NCBI RefSeq assembly: GCF_016888135.1
Contig: NZ_JACSWB010000207.1
Location: 124,001 to 188,000, forward strand
Direction of reading: 5' to 3'
DNA length: 64,000 nucleotides
Origin: Leptolyngbya sp. CCY15150
GTDB taxonomy: Bacteria; Cyanobacteriota; Cyanobacteriia; RECH01
In this document: positions 18,050 through 28,005 of the stretch, piece after piece
Layout: each line of letters starts with the position of its first letter
How positions within the stretch are numbered: the stretch's first letter is position 1
Position numbers and translations under genes: made by a program
The notes under the pieces: model-generated
What the model was told of the DNA's origin: nothing
The model's database searches: none
What the model saw: only the letters and a program-made list of their open reading frames with translations

Positions 18050-19000
18050 ATGCTGAGTCGCGTCGCTGATTCCATCTATTGGCTCAACCGCTATGTTGAG
18101 CGAGCCGAAAATGTCGCTCGGTTTATCGACGTCAACCTGAATCTGCTGCTGGATAATCCCCTAGGCATTCGTCAGCAATGGCGACCGCTGATTATTACCA
18201 CCGGCGATCTCCAGGAATTTGAGAAGCGCTATGGAGAAGCCACCGCAGAAAACGTCATTCAGTTCCTCACCTTTGATGACCAATATCCCAACTCCATCGC
18301 CTCCTGCCTGCGGGCAGCGCGGGAAAATGCCCGATCGGTGCGGGAAATCATTTCCTCAGAAATGTGGGAACAGGTGAACTCGTTTCACCTGATGGTGCAG
18401 GATGTCTCCAAAGCCAAATCCCTGGCCGACCTCTCCAGTTTCTTTGCAGAGGTGAAAATGGCCAGCCACCTCTTTTCCGGCGTCATGGATGCCACCATGT
18501 CCCATAACGAAGGCTGGCACTTTGGGCATGTGGGACGGCTGCTGGAACGGGCCGACAAAACCGCCCGGATTCTAGACGTGAAATACTTCATCCTGCTGCC
18601 GTCCATCCATGACGTCGGTACCACCCTGGATGAACTACAGTGGATTGCCCTGCTTAAATCGGCCAGTGCCTATGAAATGTACCGCAAACGGCAGCAGCGG
18701 ATTAATCCCCGCGAGGTGGCAGAATTCCTCATCCTCGATCGCCAATTTCCCCGGTCTATCCAATTTTGCTTGATTGAGGCAGAGCGATCGCTCCACCACA
18801 TCACCGGCTATCCAGCAGACACCTGGCGCAACTCGTCGGAACGCGCCCTTGGCAAACTGCGATCGGAACTGGACTACCTGACCATGGACGAAATCATGGA
18901 GAAGGGGCTCCACGAATTTTTGGACAACCTACAATCCCAGATCAACCAAGTGGGCGATCGCATTTTTGAGACCTTTTTCGACCTAGAACCCGTATCCTAG
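18050..19000 (+). CDS. alpha-E domain-containing protein (DUF403)
   Basis: 316-residue all-helical protein of the alpha-E/DUF403 family, the partner of the upstream ATP-grasp protein in most genomes. Signatures: MLSRVADSIYWLNRYVERAENVARFIDVN at the start (a conserved family opening), DATMSHNEGWHFGHVGRLLERADKTARILDV in the middle and FLILDRQFPRSIQFCL further on. No catalytic motif is known, and role and substrate are undefined. The short spacing to the ATP-grasp gene implies an operon. Confidence 0.92.
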   Translation: MLSRVADSIYWLNRYVERAENVARFIDVNLNLLLDNPLGIRQQWRPLIITTGDLQEFEKRYGEATAENVIQFLTFDDQYPNSIASCLRAARENARSVREIISSEMWEQVNSFHLMVQDVSKAKSLADLSSFFAEVKMASHLFSGVMDATMSHNEGWHFGHVGRLLERADKTARILDVKYFILLPSIHDVGTTLDELQWIALLKSASAYEMYRKRQQRINPREVAEFLILDRQFPRSIQFCLIEAERSLHHITGYPADTWRNSSERALGKLRSELDYLTMDEIMEKGLHEFLDNLQSQINQVGDRIFETFFDLEPVS

Positions 19001-19309
19001 CTGCCGCTTTTTTACAAATTGCAATATTTACCAGCATCTTGGTTACACTTCATTGCGAGTTTCTCTTGAAGTCCATAACGCCGTGGTAACTTCGATAGCA
19101 TTGATTAGAGAACCTTGGGTTTCATCCCCAGTTCATTCGGGCAGTTAAGGTGACGTTAGTTACCCAAACGGTTATCCCAGATCCACCATGGACTTAGACA
19201 TGGTTGCATGGTCTAGCGTTTGCTGATGGGTCAACCACGATCCCACCACTGCTCCCTCCCGCTCAGTCCTAACACTGTTGATTGCAGGCTCAAGAGGTAG
19301 AAAGCTTCG
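19001..19309. other. 309-bp spacer
   Basis: No gene recognised between the alpha-E gene and the small frame at 19310. It probably contains the terminator of the former and promoter of the latter, neither of which I could place. Confidence 0.4.
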
Positions 19310-19507
19310 ATGTCATCGATTAATTCTCAAGTAGACGTTACATCCAGAGAAGATTTCAGTGAGTATGTCGCCCATCTGCAACTTCACATGGCGCTGCAGG
19401 CTCGCAACTTGGTTCCTCCTCTCACCCACATGGGCGATAGCCGCGGGCAGCTTTTGCATCAAACCCAGGCTACCTTTGAAAAAATCGTATCTCGCCAAGC
19501 TCTTTAG
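19310..19507 (+). CDS. small hypothetical protein, 65 residues
   Basis: ATG frame of 65 codons standing alone in a 1.4-kb gap. The product is hydrophilic and mostly helical in appearance (REDFSEYVAHLQLHMALQARN). GAGGTAGAAAG precedes the start by about 8 bases. A strong hairpin lies 127 bp downstream. I do not recognise the family. Supporting points are the isolated position, plausible ribosome site and balanced composition; an antisense frame over the same bases looks worse. Confidence 0.4.
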   Translation: MSSINSQVDVTSREDFSEYVAHLQLHMALQARNLVPPLTHMGDSRGQLLHQTQATFEKIVSRQAL

Positions 19508-19633
19508 TCAGCCCTGCGGTCTCCTGCCAGGGAAGCAAAGCCCTGCCGGGTCTTGCTAAGACAACCAACGCAGAGTGTCCATCAACGGTTCAGCCGAAAT
19601 CCATCAGGCTGACGTTCAATCTTTGATTATCCC

Positions 19634-19674
19634 AAATGCCTCCTCCTGGGTTCGCCACAGTTGAGGGGGCATTT
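19634..19674 (+). terminator. strong hairpin downstream of small frame
   Basis: 12-bp stem AAATGCCTCCTC/GAGGGGGCATTT (one G-U pair) with a 17-base loop. It probably ends the transcript of the 65-residue frame. GCTTTAGG follows rather than a long T run. Confidence 0.55.
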
Positions 19675-19995
19675 GCTTTAGGAACTGACTCGGGGTTGAC
19701 ATCCTCTCCCAGTCGCCCTGATGAATCGACAGGACAAGTCCCCGGATTGCTCTGACGATGTTCTGCGTCCTAGGGCAATCTCCATGGGTTAGGGCACTGC
19801 TACCATGGGCAGCGATCGCTCAGACCAGATCACCTGCTCATACCAACAGAGAACTATCCTCGTTGAGCTATCCTGATTCTTCATCAAGTTACATGAAGAA
19901 GACGGGAGAGGTTCATCAAGTCTTAACGAATCATTTCTAACCCGTAAAATCTATATGAAGCATAGAAGGAAAGCTGGCGATCGCCTCTCAACATA

Positions 19996-20020
19996 GCCTT
20001 TACTTAAGGAAGGCCTTTTT
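19996..20020 (+). terminator. short hairpin with T tract
   Basis: GCCTT/AAGGC stem with a 9-base loop followed by CTTTTTTG, the shape of an intrinsic terminator although the stem is only 5 bp. No obvious gene ends just upstream. Confidence 0.35.
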
Positions 20021-20141
20021 TGCTGTACAGGTGTATTTGCTGACGTGATAGTGCTCGTTGTTCACACAGACAGACATCATTCAGTACTATTGCCAGGGGC
20101 ATTTCATAACGCATCTTAGCTAGCTCAGGCATTGCTATCAG

Positions 20142-20207
20142 GATCCCCATGCTTCGAGGCTCAGCCTGATCTTAGGTTGAGCCAGCTTTGAGCAATTAGC
20201 ATGGGGA
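20142..20207 (+). promoter_or_regulatory. two-tier hairpin in leader of giant gene
   Basis: Outer stem of 12-13 bp formed by GGATCCCCATGCT and its near-complement near 20198-20207, enclosing an inner 10-bp stem GGCTCAGCCT/AGGTTGAGCC (20158-20183, one G-U pair) with a 6-base loop. It lies about 210 bp before the ATG at 20421. It may control transcript stability or act as a terminator or attenuator; no known riboswitch class is recognised. Confidence 0.5.
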
Positions 20208-20420
20208 TGCCGTGGCGGCACTGCGCGATGACACCCAAGCCCCATCCCGGTTGGAGATTACGGCATCTCCGACGATTGCGGATTCAGCCCATCCATCGAC
20301 ACGTTGGCTACCGCTTGGTTGGACGCACCCCCTTTTGCCTAGGGTCGGCGGAGGTTACACCACCCATGGCTGTAAGGCTTTCACCTCATCTCATACCTTC
20401 ACTAAACAAGGATCTCATCC

Positions 20421-23400
20421 ATGCCCTTCACGACCAGTGTGCTGCGTGGCGGTATTGCCATCAATGAACTGCTGATTGATCCGACTAGCGCTACAGCCAA
20501 CATCGATACAGATGGCAATGGCATTGCTGGTGACACGGATGAGTTTATCGAACTACGCAACGTGGGTACCCGTCCCATTGACCTCGGCGGTTTGGAACTC
20601 TGGGATGGGGAAGCGGGTCGCTGGTTTACCTTTCCTGACGATGCGGTTCTGCAGCCGGGCAGCTACGCCGTGGTGGTGACGGGGGTGCAGGCAGGCGGTA
20701 GCTTACCTATCTTTTCTCCCAATACCTTAGTGTTTGATGCCGGAGCTAGCTCCAGCATTTTCAATAATAGCGGCGACAACGTTGTTGTCTACGATCCTAG
20801 CGACGACGCCTATATCCAACTGCGCTATGACGGAGCGATCGCCGCCAATCCCAGCAGCTACAATGGTTTCTCGCCCACCGCCACCCTCGTCAACACCGTG
20901 GAAAACTGGGGCAATGACAATGCCGGACGCTCCCTGGTGCGCAGCCCCGATGGCAGCGATACTATTGTCAGTCAAGACACGATCGCCTTTGGGCTCAACG
21001 CCACGCCAGGCGGCGCAAACATTACATTTACCGTCACCAATACCAATGACGAGGGTGCCGGATCGCTACGGCAGGCCATCCTAGCGGCCAATGCGGCCGG
21101 GGGAGGAGCGATCGCCTTCGCTATTCCCGGAGATGGGCCCCACACCATTGCCCTAGCCACCGCCCTACCGGCCCTGACGGCAGCGATCGCCATTGATGGC
21201 TACAGCCAAGCAGGGTCAGATCAAAACACCCAAACCGAGGGCAGCAATGCCGTCCTCACCATCGTCCTGCAAGGCCAGGGCACCGGAAGCTTTGCAGGGC
21301 TATTGCTCAATGAAGGAGCGGCGGGCAGCGTCATTTCAGGTTTAGTCCTCAACCAGTTTCAGCGGGGGATTGAAATCAACACCCGCGATGTAGTGGTGCA
21401 GGGCAACTATATCGGCACCGACGCCACGGGATTGGTCGTCAACGCTTCAACCCGCAACGATCAGGGACTTCTCGTTAGCCAATTTGGCACCAACAGCTAT
21501 ATCGGCGGTACCCCCCCCGCTAGCCGCAACGTTATTTCCGGCAACCAAATCGGCATCTTTTCCTTCAATACCGCCAACTTAGCCGTCCAGGGCAACTACA
21601 TCGGTGCGGCGGCAGATGGTACCACCCTGTTGGGCAACGGCATCCTGGGCATCCAGCTTAGCGGCACCAATAACAGTTTGATTGGGGGGGCAGGTGCAGG
21701 TGAAGGTAATATCATTCGCGGTGGATTTGCCAGTATTGATGTCTTCAACGCCAATGCCAACACCATCCAAGGCAACGCGATCAGCAATTTTGGCAACCAG
21801 GCCATTAATCTGCGCTTTGGTTCCAGCGGCAACCGCGTCGGCGGCGTTCAGCCTGGAGAAGGCAACACCATCACTAATGTTAATGGCAACGGCGTTACTG
21901 TTGAGGATACCGCCACTAATAACGCGATTCGCGGCAACTCAATTACCTTGGCTGGAGGTGGATTGGGCATTGATCTGGGTAATAACGGTCAGACCATCAA
22001 TGATGCTTTGGACGCAGATATCGGCCCCAACGGATTCCAAAATACGCCCATTCTCGATGTCGCCAACGGCACCACCATTACCGGCACCTTCAACAGCAAT
22101 CCCTTCATCAACGCGGTCATCGACATCTACGCTAGCAGTTTGCCCAATGGTCAAGGAGCAGTGTATCTGGGCAGCCAAGCGGTGACCACCAACGGAGATG
22201 GGAACGCTACCTTTAGCCTAGAAGCTCCCTCTGTCTTTGGGCGTCCCCATATTATCGCGACGGCCACCAGTGAAGCTGGCAGTACCTCCGAGTTTTCTGC
22301 GAGCATCCAGCGGGTTGCCACCGTCCAGATCACCACCCTCGTGGACAGGGCGGACGAAAATGCCGGAACGCCAGGCAGCTATCAACTCAGCCGGGACGCA
22401 GCCACAGGAGACATTACGGTGGTTCTCACCGTGGGCGGCAATGCTCAGTTCACCGCCGACTATAGCCTAGACATTAGCGCCGGCAGCCTGACCATTCTCA
22501 GCCCCACGCAGGTGCAGGTCGTCATTCCCGATGGGGTAGCATCGGTCAATCTATCGGTGGTGCCGATTGATGATGACTTTGCCGAGGCGGATGAAACCAT
22601 CACCCTGACGCTGGAGGAGAACGTCGCCTACGGGGTCGATCGCACCCACAACAGCGGTCTAGTCACCCTTGGCTTCAATGACCTAGTCGTCACTGACGCG
22701 GGCGATCGCGGCGAAGGCACCCTCCGCCAAGCCATCCTCAATGCCAATGCCCTCGGCGGCGGCACGATCACCTTCAATATTCCCGGCGACGGCCCCCACA
22801 CCATTCTTCTCGATGAAGCACTGCCGATCCTGACCGCACCGATCACGATCCAGGGCTATAGCCAACCGGGCTCGGTGGTCAATACCCAAGGCGTGGGCAG
22901 TAACGGAACGATCGCGATCGCCCTCGATGGCAACGGACTAATTGCGACTGGACTAGTCCTAGGCGCTGGATCGGAGGGCAGCGTGATTCGCGGCTTACAG
23001 ATTAGCAACTTCAGCGGCGATGGCATTCTGGTATTAAGTGATGGCCATAGCCTGACGGGAAATTGGCTCACCAACAATGGCGGCAACGGCATTCAGATCA
23101 TCGGTGCAGCGGACACGGTGATTGGCGGCCCTACACCGGGCGATCGCAACGTGATCGACGGCAATGGCCAGGCGGGCATTCGACTGGCGGATATGGCCAA
23201 CGGCCACCGCATCCAGGGCAACGATATTGGGGTCGGTGCGGGCAACGGGACTGGAATTGCGATCGCTGACAGCACGAACACCATCATCGGCGGGTCGGGA
23301 GCCGAGGGCAACCGCATCGCCAACCACGAAGGCAGCGGCATTGTGGTGAGCGGCAACGCCCAGGGCAACCGCATCCAGGGCAACCAGATTGTCAACAACG

Positions 23401-26400
23401 GTGGTTTGGGCATTGACCTCGGCGGGGATGGAGTCACGGTCAATGACCCCACAGATGCGGATACGGGAGCCAATGGTCTGCAAAACTTCCCGGTGCTCAC
23501 CGCAGCGGAATTGATCGAAGGCAATGCGGTGGTCATGGGTAATTTTACCAGCACGCCCAACACCAGCTTCCGCCTAGATTTTTTCGGCAACATCGCCCTA
23601 GACAGTAGCGGCCATGGAGAAGGACAGACGCCTTTAGGGTTTGTGATTGTCAACACGGACGACAGCGGCACAGTGACCTTCACGGCATCCTTAGGGAATG
23701 CTGCCCTAGGGGAGTTGATCACCGCCACGGCCACTCACCTAACCACCGGGGATACTTCAGAATTTTCCAGCGGCGTAGCGATCGCCACCCCCCAGATCAA
23801 TCTCGCGACCGGCGACCTCAGCCTTACAGAAGGTACAGGCGTTGATAGCCTCGGGATCTTCACCGTCACCCTATCTCAGCCCAGCAGCCAAACCGTCACC
23901 GTAGACCACAGCACCTCAGGCATAGAAGCGATCGCCGACCGTGACTTTCTTGCCCACACCGCCACGCTTACCTTTGCCCCTGGCGAAACCCTGAAAACCA
24001 TGACGGTGACGGTCATTGGCGATTCTCTCCATGAAGATACAGAAACTTTTCAGATCAGTTTAGATAACGTTACCAACGCTACCTTAGGTAACCCAGGGGC
24101 GATCGCCACCATCCTCGACGACGACCTGCCTCCCGTGCTGACCATCGCCAACAGCAGCGGCAGCGAAGGTGAGGAGCAACTTATCTTCAGTATGATCCTG
24201 GATGCTCCTTCTGGTAAAAACATCACCGTCGATTATCAAACTAGCAACGGGACAGCGATCGCCCCCGCCGACTACAGTGCCATTCCCTCCAGCACCCTCA
24301 CCTTTGCCCCCGGCGAAACCCTGCAGCTAGTGACGGTGACGGTGATCGACGATCTGCTCGACGAGGCAGACGAGACCTTTCTCATCAACCTCAACAATGG
24401 CACCAATGTCACGTTGGGCAATAGCTCCGCGACCGGCACCATTCTAGATAATGATCTAGCGCCGATCGCCTCCATTAGCGATGCTCTGGGTAGCGAAACC
24501 GATGGGCAGGCCGTCTTCACCGTCACCCTGGATACTCCCTCCGCCCGCCCAATTACCGTCGGCTACCGCACCGCCAACGATACAGCGATCGCGCCGGAGG
24601 ACTTCACCGCCGTCACCAACGGAGCCGTCACCTTTGCCCCCGGTGAAACGCTCCAGTTGGTGACCGTTGCCATCCTCAACGACAATCTGGACGAAGCCGA
24701 TACCGAGCAGTTCCGAGTGGAGCTGAGCAGCGAGAGCAACGCCCGTCTCGGCACCAGCGTCGGCATCGGCACGATTGTAGACAACGACCTGCCCCCCATT
24801 CTGACCGTCGGCAACGTCACGGCCCTCGAAAGCAACGGGGAAGGCGATGGTCAAATGGTGTTTACCCTGACCCTGAACACGCCCTCCGGTCGAGATAGTA
24901 CCGTAAACTACCAAATCAGCAACGGTACCGCGATCGCCCCTTTCGACTATGTGGCTCCCGCCGGCATTCTTACCTTTGCAGCAGGGACAACTGTTCAAAC
25001 TCTCTCCCTGCCGCTGATCAACGACAGTCTGGATGAAGACAATGAAACCCTCCAACTCAACCTCAGCAACCCTGTTAACGTCACCCTAGAGCGGGAAAGC
25101 GCTACGGGAACCATTCTGGACGATGATGCACCGCCCGTCCTGACGGTTCAGAATGCGATCGCCACAGAGCAGGCCGGACAGATAATCTTCACCCTCGACC
25201 TCAGCCAGGCGTCAGGTAAACCCATCACCGTCAACTATCGTACAGACGACGACACCGCCATCGGCTCGGTTCACTATACGCCTATCCTAGCCACACCGCT
25301 GACCTTTGCCCCCGGCGAAACTCGGCAATGGGTCACCGTCACCATCGCCGATGATGACCTAGATAACGAGGATCGCATCGTTCAACTGCGGCTGAATGGA
25401 GCCACCAACGCCGAGCTCGCTAGCGATCGCGCCCTCGGCACCATCCAAGATGACGACCTGCCCCCCACCTATAGCATCAGCGACCTCACGGTGCTGGAAA
25501 ATGCTGGAGCGGCCGTGTTCACCGTCAACCTCGATCGCCCCTCTGGCAAAGAGATTACCCTCGACTACCGCACCCAAAACGGTAGCGCCATCGCCCCCGA
25601 CGACTACACCGCCGTAGCGGGCGATCGCCTCACCTTTGCCCCCGGCGACACCCAGCGCCTGATCACCATCAACATCCTAGGCGACGACCTGCACGAGGAC
25701 GACGAGACCTTCCAACTGCTGCTAGGCAATGCCACCAACGCTCTTCCCGGCACCACAACAGCGATCGCCACCCTGGTTGATGATGATCTGCCGCCCGTGC
25801 TGTCGATCACCGACCGCAGCTTCAACGAAGGAGCCGGCCAGACTATCTTCACCGTCAGCCTCGATCGCCCCGCCGGCCGCACCGTGACCGTCAACTACAG
25901 CACCGAGGATAACAGTGGGATAGCTGGGCAGGACTATCTGGCCAACAGCGGCACCCTCACCTTTGCCGCCGGGCAAGTTCTGCAAACCTTGACGGTCGGC
26001 ATCATCAACGACCTCAGCTTTGAACCCGAGGAAACCTTTCAGGTGGGGCTGTCCAATGCCGTCGGGGCCACCCTATCCGCCCCCCAAGGCACCGCCACCA
26101 TCCTCGACGACGATCCTCAACCCACCGTCATCCTAGTCGGCACCACGGTCGCAGAAGGGGACAGCGGCACCACCCTCGCGCCGATGACCGTACGCCTCAG
26201 CAACCCCAGCAGCGAAACCATCACCCTCGCCTACAGCACCCAAGACGACACCGCCCGCCGCGATGAAGACTACTCAGCGATCGCCGGCAGTTTGACCTTT
26301 GCCCCTGGCGAAACCCAAGCGATCCTATCCCTCACGGTCATCGGCGACCTAGTCAACGAAGAGGATGAACGCTTCAACGTTGTCCTCAGCAATCCCGTCA

Positions 26401-27929
26401 ACACCACTCTAGGCACAAGTCTAGCCACCGTCACCCTCCTCAACGATGACGCCCTACCTCAACTCACCATCCGTGACATCACGGTTTTAGAAGGAGATAG
26501 CGGCACTCAAAATGCGGTGTTTGAAGTACAGGTCAACGGCTTTGCCAGTGCTCCAATCACGCTTGACTACGCAACTCAAGATGGTTCAGCGATCGCCGGG
26601 GACTATACTCCCACCCAAGGGCAACTTACCTTACCCGCAGGTGAAACCACAGCTTTCATCACCGTTTCAGTCGTCGGCGATCGCGCCTTTGAAGACGACG
26701 AAACCTTTAGCCTAGCCTTAACCAACCTTGTGAACGCTGATCCTACGCCCGTGGTTGGAACCGCTACGCTGGTGAACGACGACGATCGCCCCTCTATTAT
26801 TATCCGTAATGTGCGCCAGATAGAAGGCCATCGTGGGCAGCAAGATGTCGTCATTCCAGTCACATTAACAGCCCCAAGTTCAGAAGTGATTACGGTCAAC
26901 TACGCCACCGCCAACCGCACAGCCGTTGCCGGAGAAGACTATCTTGCCCAAGACGGTATCCTCACCTTTCAGCCCGGCGAAACCATCCAGCAGATTTCCT
27001 TACCCATCGTGGGCGATCGCCGCTTTGAGCGCAACGAACCTTTCTTCATCAACCTCAGTGATCCCACCGCTGCCGAGATTAGAAAAAATCAAGGCGTGGT
27101 TAGAATTCTCAACGATGATCCAACCCCCACCCTCACGATGAGGGCAGTACGGGTGCAGGAGGGCGATCGCGGCCGACGCTTTGCAAACATTGTCCTCCGC
27201 CTCAACCAGGCGAGTGGCTTGCCCGTTCAGATAGGATATCAAACGATAGACGGCACAGCCCAGGTTGCCAACAGCGATTATGGACGGGTGCGAGGGCGGC
27301 TAGTCTTCCGACCAGGACAAACCCGCAAGGTCATTAAAGTGCCGATTTTCGGCGATACCGCCGTGGAACCCAATGAGCAATTCCGGCTGCAGCTCACGAG
27401 CGTTCGAAATGCTCAAACCAGAAGACGCAACGCCACCGTGACGATTCTCAATGATGACCGCGCTACGCGATCGCTCTCCGTCAACGATGGCATCACGCTC
27501 ACCGGAGATGCTGGGCCCAACGTTTTGATCGGCACGGCAGGCGACGATCGCCTGCGGGGCGGCGACGGAGATGATATCCTGCGAGGCGGCAACGGCAGCG
27601 ATCGCCTTGTGGGCGGTGACGGAGATGACCTGCTCATCAGCGGCCATGGTCAAACGATCCTCACAGGCGGGGCAGGACGCGATACGTTCTTATTTACCCG
27701 CAACCGTGGCACCCACATCATCACCGACTTTGAGCTAGACCGAGATGTGATCGATCTACAAGATCTGTTCAGCGACAGCAGCAGTCCAGGAGCCATCTTC
27801 CGCCGTGAAATCGAGCTGGTGCAAACGGGCAATGATACCTCGGTGTTCATTAGCGGGCGATCGCAGCCGTTGATCGTGCTGCAAACTATCAATGCTGATC
27901 GCGTCAACCAGGATCATCTCCTCCTGTAG
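20421..27929 (+). CDS. giant lamin-tail/beta-helix/Calx-beta/RTX repeat protein
   Basis: 2502-residue repeat protein, probably exported by type I secretion because it lacks an N-terminal signal and ends in RTX calcium-binding repeats (GGDGDDILRGGNGSDRLVGGDGDD, about 2365-2430) plus a C-terminal RTX domain. Order: lamin-tail domain (about 12-120; FIELRNVGTRPIDLGGLELWD), beta-helix module (about 200-630; TNTNDEGAGSLRQAILAANA), one Calx-beta-like unit (about 633-750), a second beta-helix (about 755-1120; DAGDRGEGTLRQAILNANA), then eleven tandem Calx-beta repeats (about 1125-2348), each with TFAPGET and closing DDDLPP or similar. Likely a cell-surface adhesin or sheath protein that binds calcium. 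AAGG at 20408-20411 precedes the ATG. No type I exporter gene is in the window. Confidence 0.93.
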   Translation: MPFTTSVLRGGIAINELLIDPTSATANIDTDGNGIAGDTDEFIELRNVGTRPIDLGGLELWDGEAGRWFTFPDDAVLQPGSYAVVVTGVQAGGSLPIFSPNTLVFDAGASSSIFNNSGDNVVVYDPSDDAYIQLRYDGAIAANPSSYNGFSPTATLVNTVENWGNDNAGRSLVRSPDGSDTIVSQDTIAFGLNATPGGANITFTVTNTNDEGAGSLRQAILAANAAGGGAIAFAIPGDGPHTIALATALPALTAAIAIDGYSQAGSDQNTQTEGSNAVLTIVLQGQGTGSFAGLLLNEGAAGSVISGLVLNQFQRGIEINTRDVVVQGNYIGTDATGLVVNASTRNDQGLLVSQFGTNSYIGGTPPASRNVISGNQIGIFSFNTANLAVQGNYIGAAADGTTLLGNGILGIQLSGTNNSLIGGAGAGEGNIIRGGFASIDVFNANANTIQGNAISNFGNQAINLRFGSSGNRVGGVQPGEGNTITNVNGNGVTVEDTATNNAIRGNSITLAGGGLGIDLGNNGQTINDALDADIGPNGFQNTPILDVANGTTITGTFNSNPFINAVIDIYASSLPNGQGAVYLGSQAVTTNGDGNATFSLEAPSVFGRPHIIATATSEAGSTSEFSASIQRVATVQITTLVDRADENAGTPGSYQLSRDAATGDITVVLTVGGNAQFTADYSLDISAGSLTILSPTQVQVVIPDGVASVNLSVVPIDDDFAEADETITLTLEENVAYGVDRTHNSGLVTLGFNDLVVTDAGDRGEGTLRQAILNANALGGGTITFNIPGDGPHTILLDEALPILTAPITIQGYSQPGSVVNTQGVGSNGTIAIALDGNGLIATGLVLGAGSEGSVIRGLQISNFSGDGILVLSDGHSLTGNWLTNNGGNGIQIIGAADTVIGGPTPGDRNVIDGNGQAGIRLADMANGHRIQGNDIGVGAGNGTGIAIADSTNTIIGGSGAEGNRIANHEGSGIVVSGNAQGNRIQGNQIVNNGGLGIDLGGDGVTVNDPTDADTGANGLQNFPVLTAAELIEGNAVVMGNFTSTPNTSFRLDFFGNIALDSSGHGEGQTPLGFVIVNTDDSGTVTFTASLGNAALGELITATATHLTTGDTSEFSSGVAIATPQINLATGDLSLTEGTGVDSLGIFTVTLSQPSSQTVTVDHSTSGIEAIADRDFLAHTATLTFAPGETLKTMTVTVIGDSLHEDTETFQISLDNVTNATLGNPGAIATILDDDLPPVLTIANSSGSEGEEQLIFSMILDAPSGKNITVDYQTSNGTAIAPADYSAIPSSTLTFAPGETLQLVTVTVIDDLLDEADETFLINLNNGTNVTLGNSSATGTILDNDLAPIASISDALGSETDGQAVFTVTLDTPSARPITVGYRTANDTAIAPEDFTAVTNGAVTFAPGETLQLVTVAILNDNLDEADTEQFRVELSSESNARLGTSVGIGTIVDNDLPPILTVGNVTALESNGEGDGQMVFTLTLNTPSGRDSTVNYQISNGTAIAPFDYVAPAGILTFAAGTTVQTLSLPLINDSLDEDNETLQLNLSNPVNVTLERESATGTILDDDAPPVLTVQNAIATEQAGQIIFTLDLSQASGKPITVNYRTDDDTAIGSVHYTPILATPLTFAPGETRQWVTVTIADDDLDNEDRIVQLRLNGATNAELASDRALGTIQDDDLPPTYSISDLTVLENAGAAVFTVNLDRPSGKEITLDYRTQNGSAIAPDDYTAVAGDRLTFAPGDTQRLITINILGDDLHEDDETFQLLLGNATNALPGTTTAIATLVDDDLPPVLSITDRSFNEGAGQTIFTVSLDRPAGRTVTVNYSTEDNSGIAGQDYLANSGTLTFAAGQVLQTLTVGIINDLSFEPEETFQVGLSNAVGATLSAPQGTATILDDDPQPTVILVGTTVAEGDSGTTLAPMTVRLSNPSSETITLAYSTQDDTARRDEDYSAIAGSLTFAPGETQAILSLTVIGDLVNEEDERFNVVLSNPVNTTLGTSLATVTLLNDDALPQLTIRDITVLEGDSGTQNAVFEVQVNGFASAPITLDYATQDGSAIAGDYTPTQGQLTLPAGETTAFITVSVVGDRAFEDDETFSLALTNLVNADPTPVVGTATLVNDDDRPSIIIRNVRQIEGHRGQQDVVIPVTLTAPSSEVITVNYATANRTAVAGEDYLAQDGILTFQPGETIQQISLPIVGDRRFERNEPFFINLSDPTAAEIRKNQGVVRILNDDPTPTLTMRAVRVQEGDRGRRFANIVLRLNQASGLPVQIGYQTIDGTAQVANSDYGRVRGRLVFRPGQTRKVIKVPIFGDTAVEPNEQFRLQLTSVRNAQTRRRNATVTILNDDRATRSLSVNDGITLTGDAGPNVLIGTAGDDRLRGGDGDDILRGGNGSDRLVGGDGDDLLISGHGQTILTGGAGRDTFLFTRNRGTHIITDFELDRDVIDLQDLFSDSSSPGAIFRREIELVQTGNDTSVFISGRSQPLIVLQTINADRVNQDHLLL

Positions 27930-28005
27930 AGGCGAGTTCGACCGTTAAATAGCCTAGCGTCATGGCATCATGGCCAAGCGTTCACAGACATGAGTAGGTG
28001 AAAAA

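Larger units (their letters stand above)
19508..20420. other. 913-bp non-coding leader region of giant repeat protein
   Basis: No convincing gene. It contains three hairpins annotated separately (19634, 19996, 20142) and is the only candidate for the promoter and leader of the 7.5-kb gene at 20421. Short frames at 19758 and 20201 look non-coding. Confidence 0.45.
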
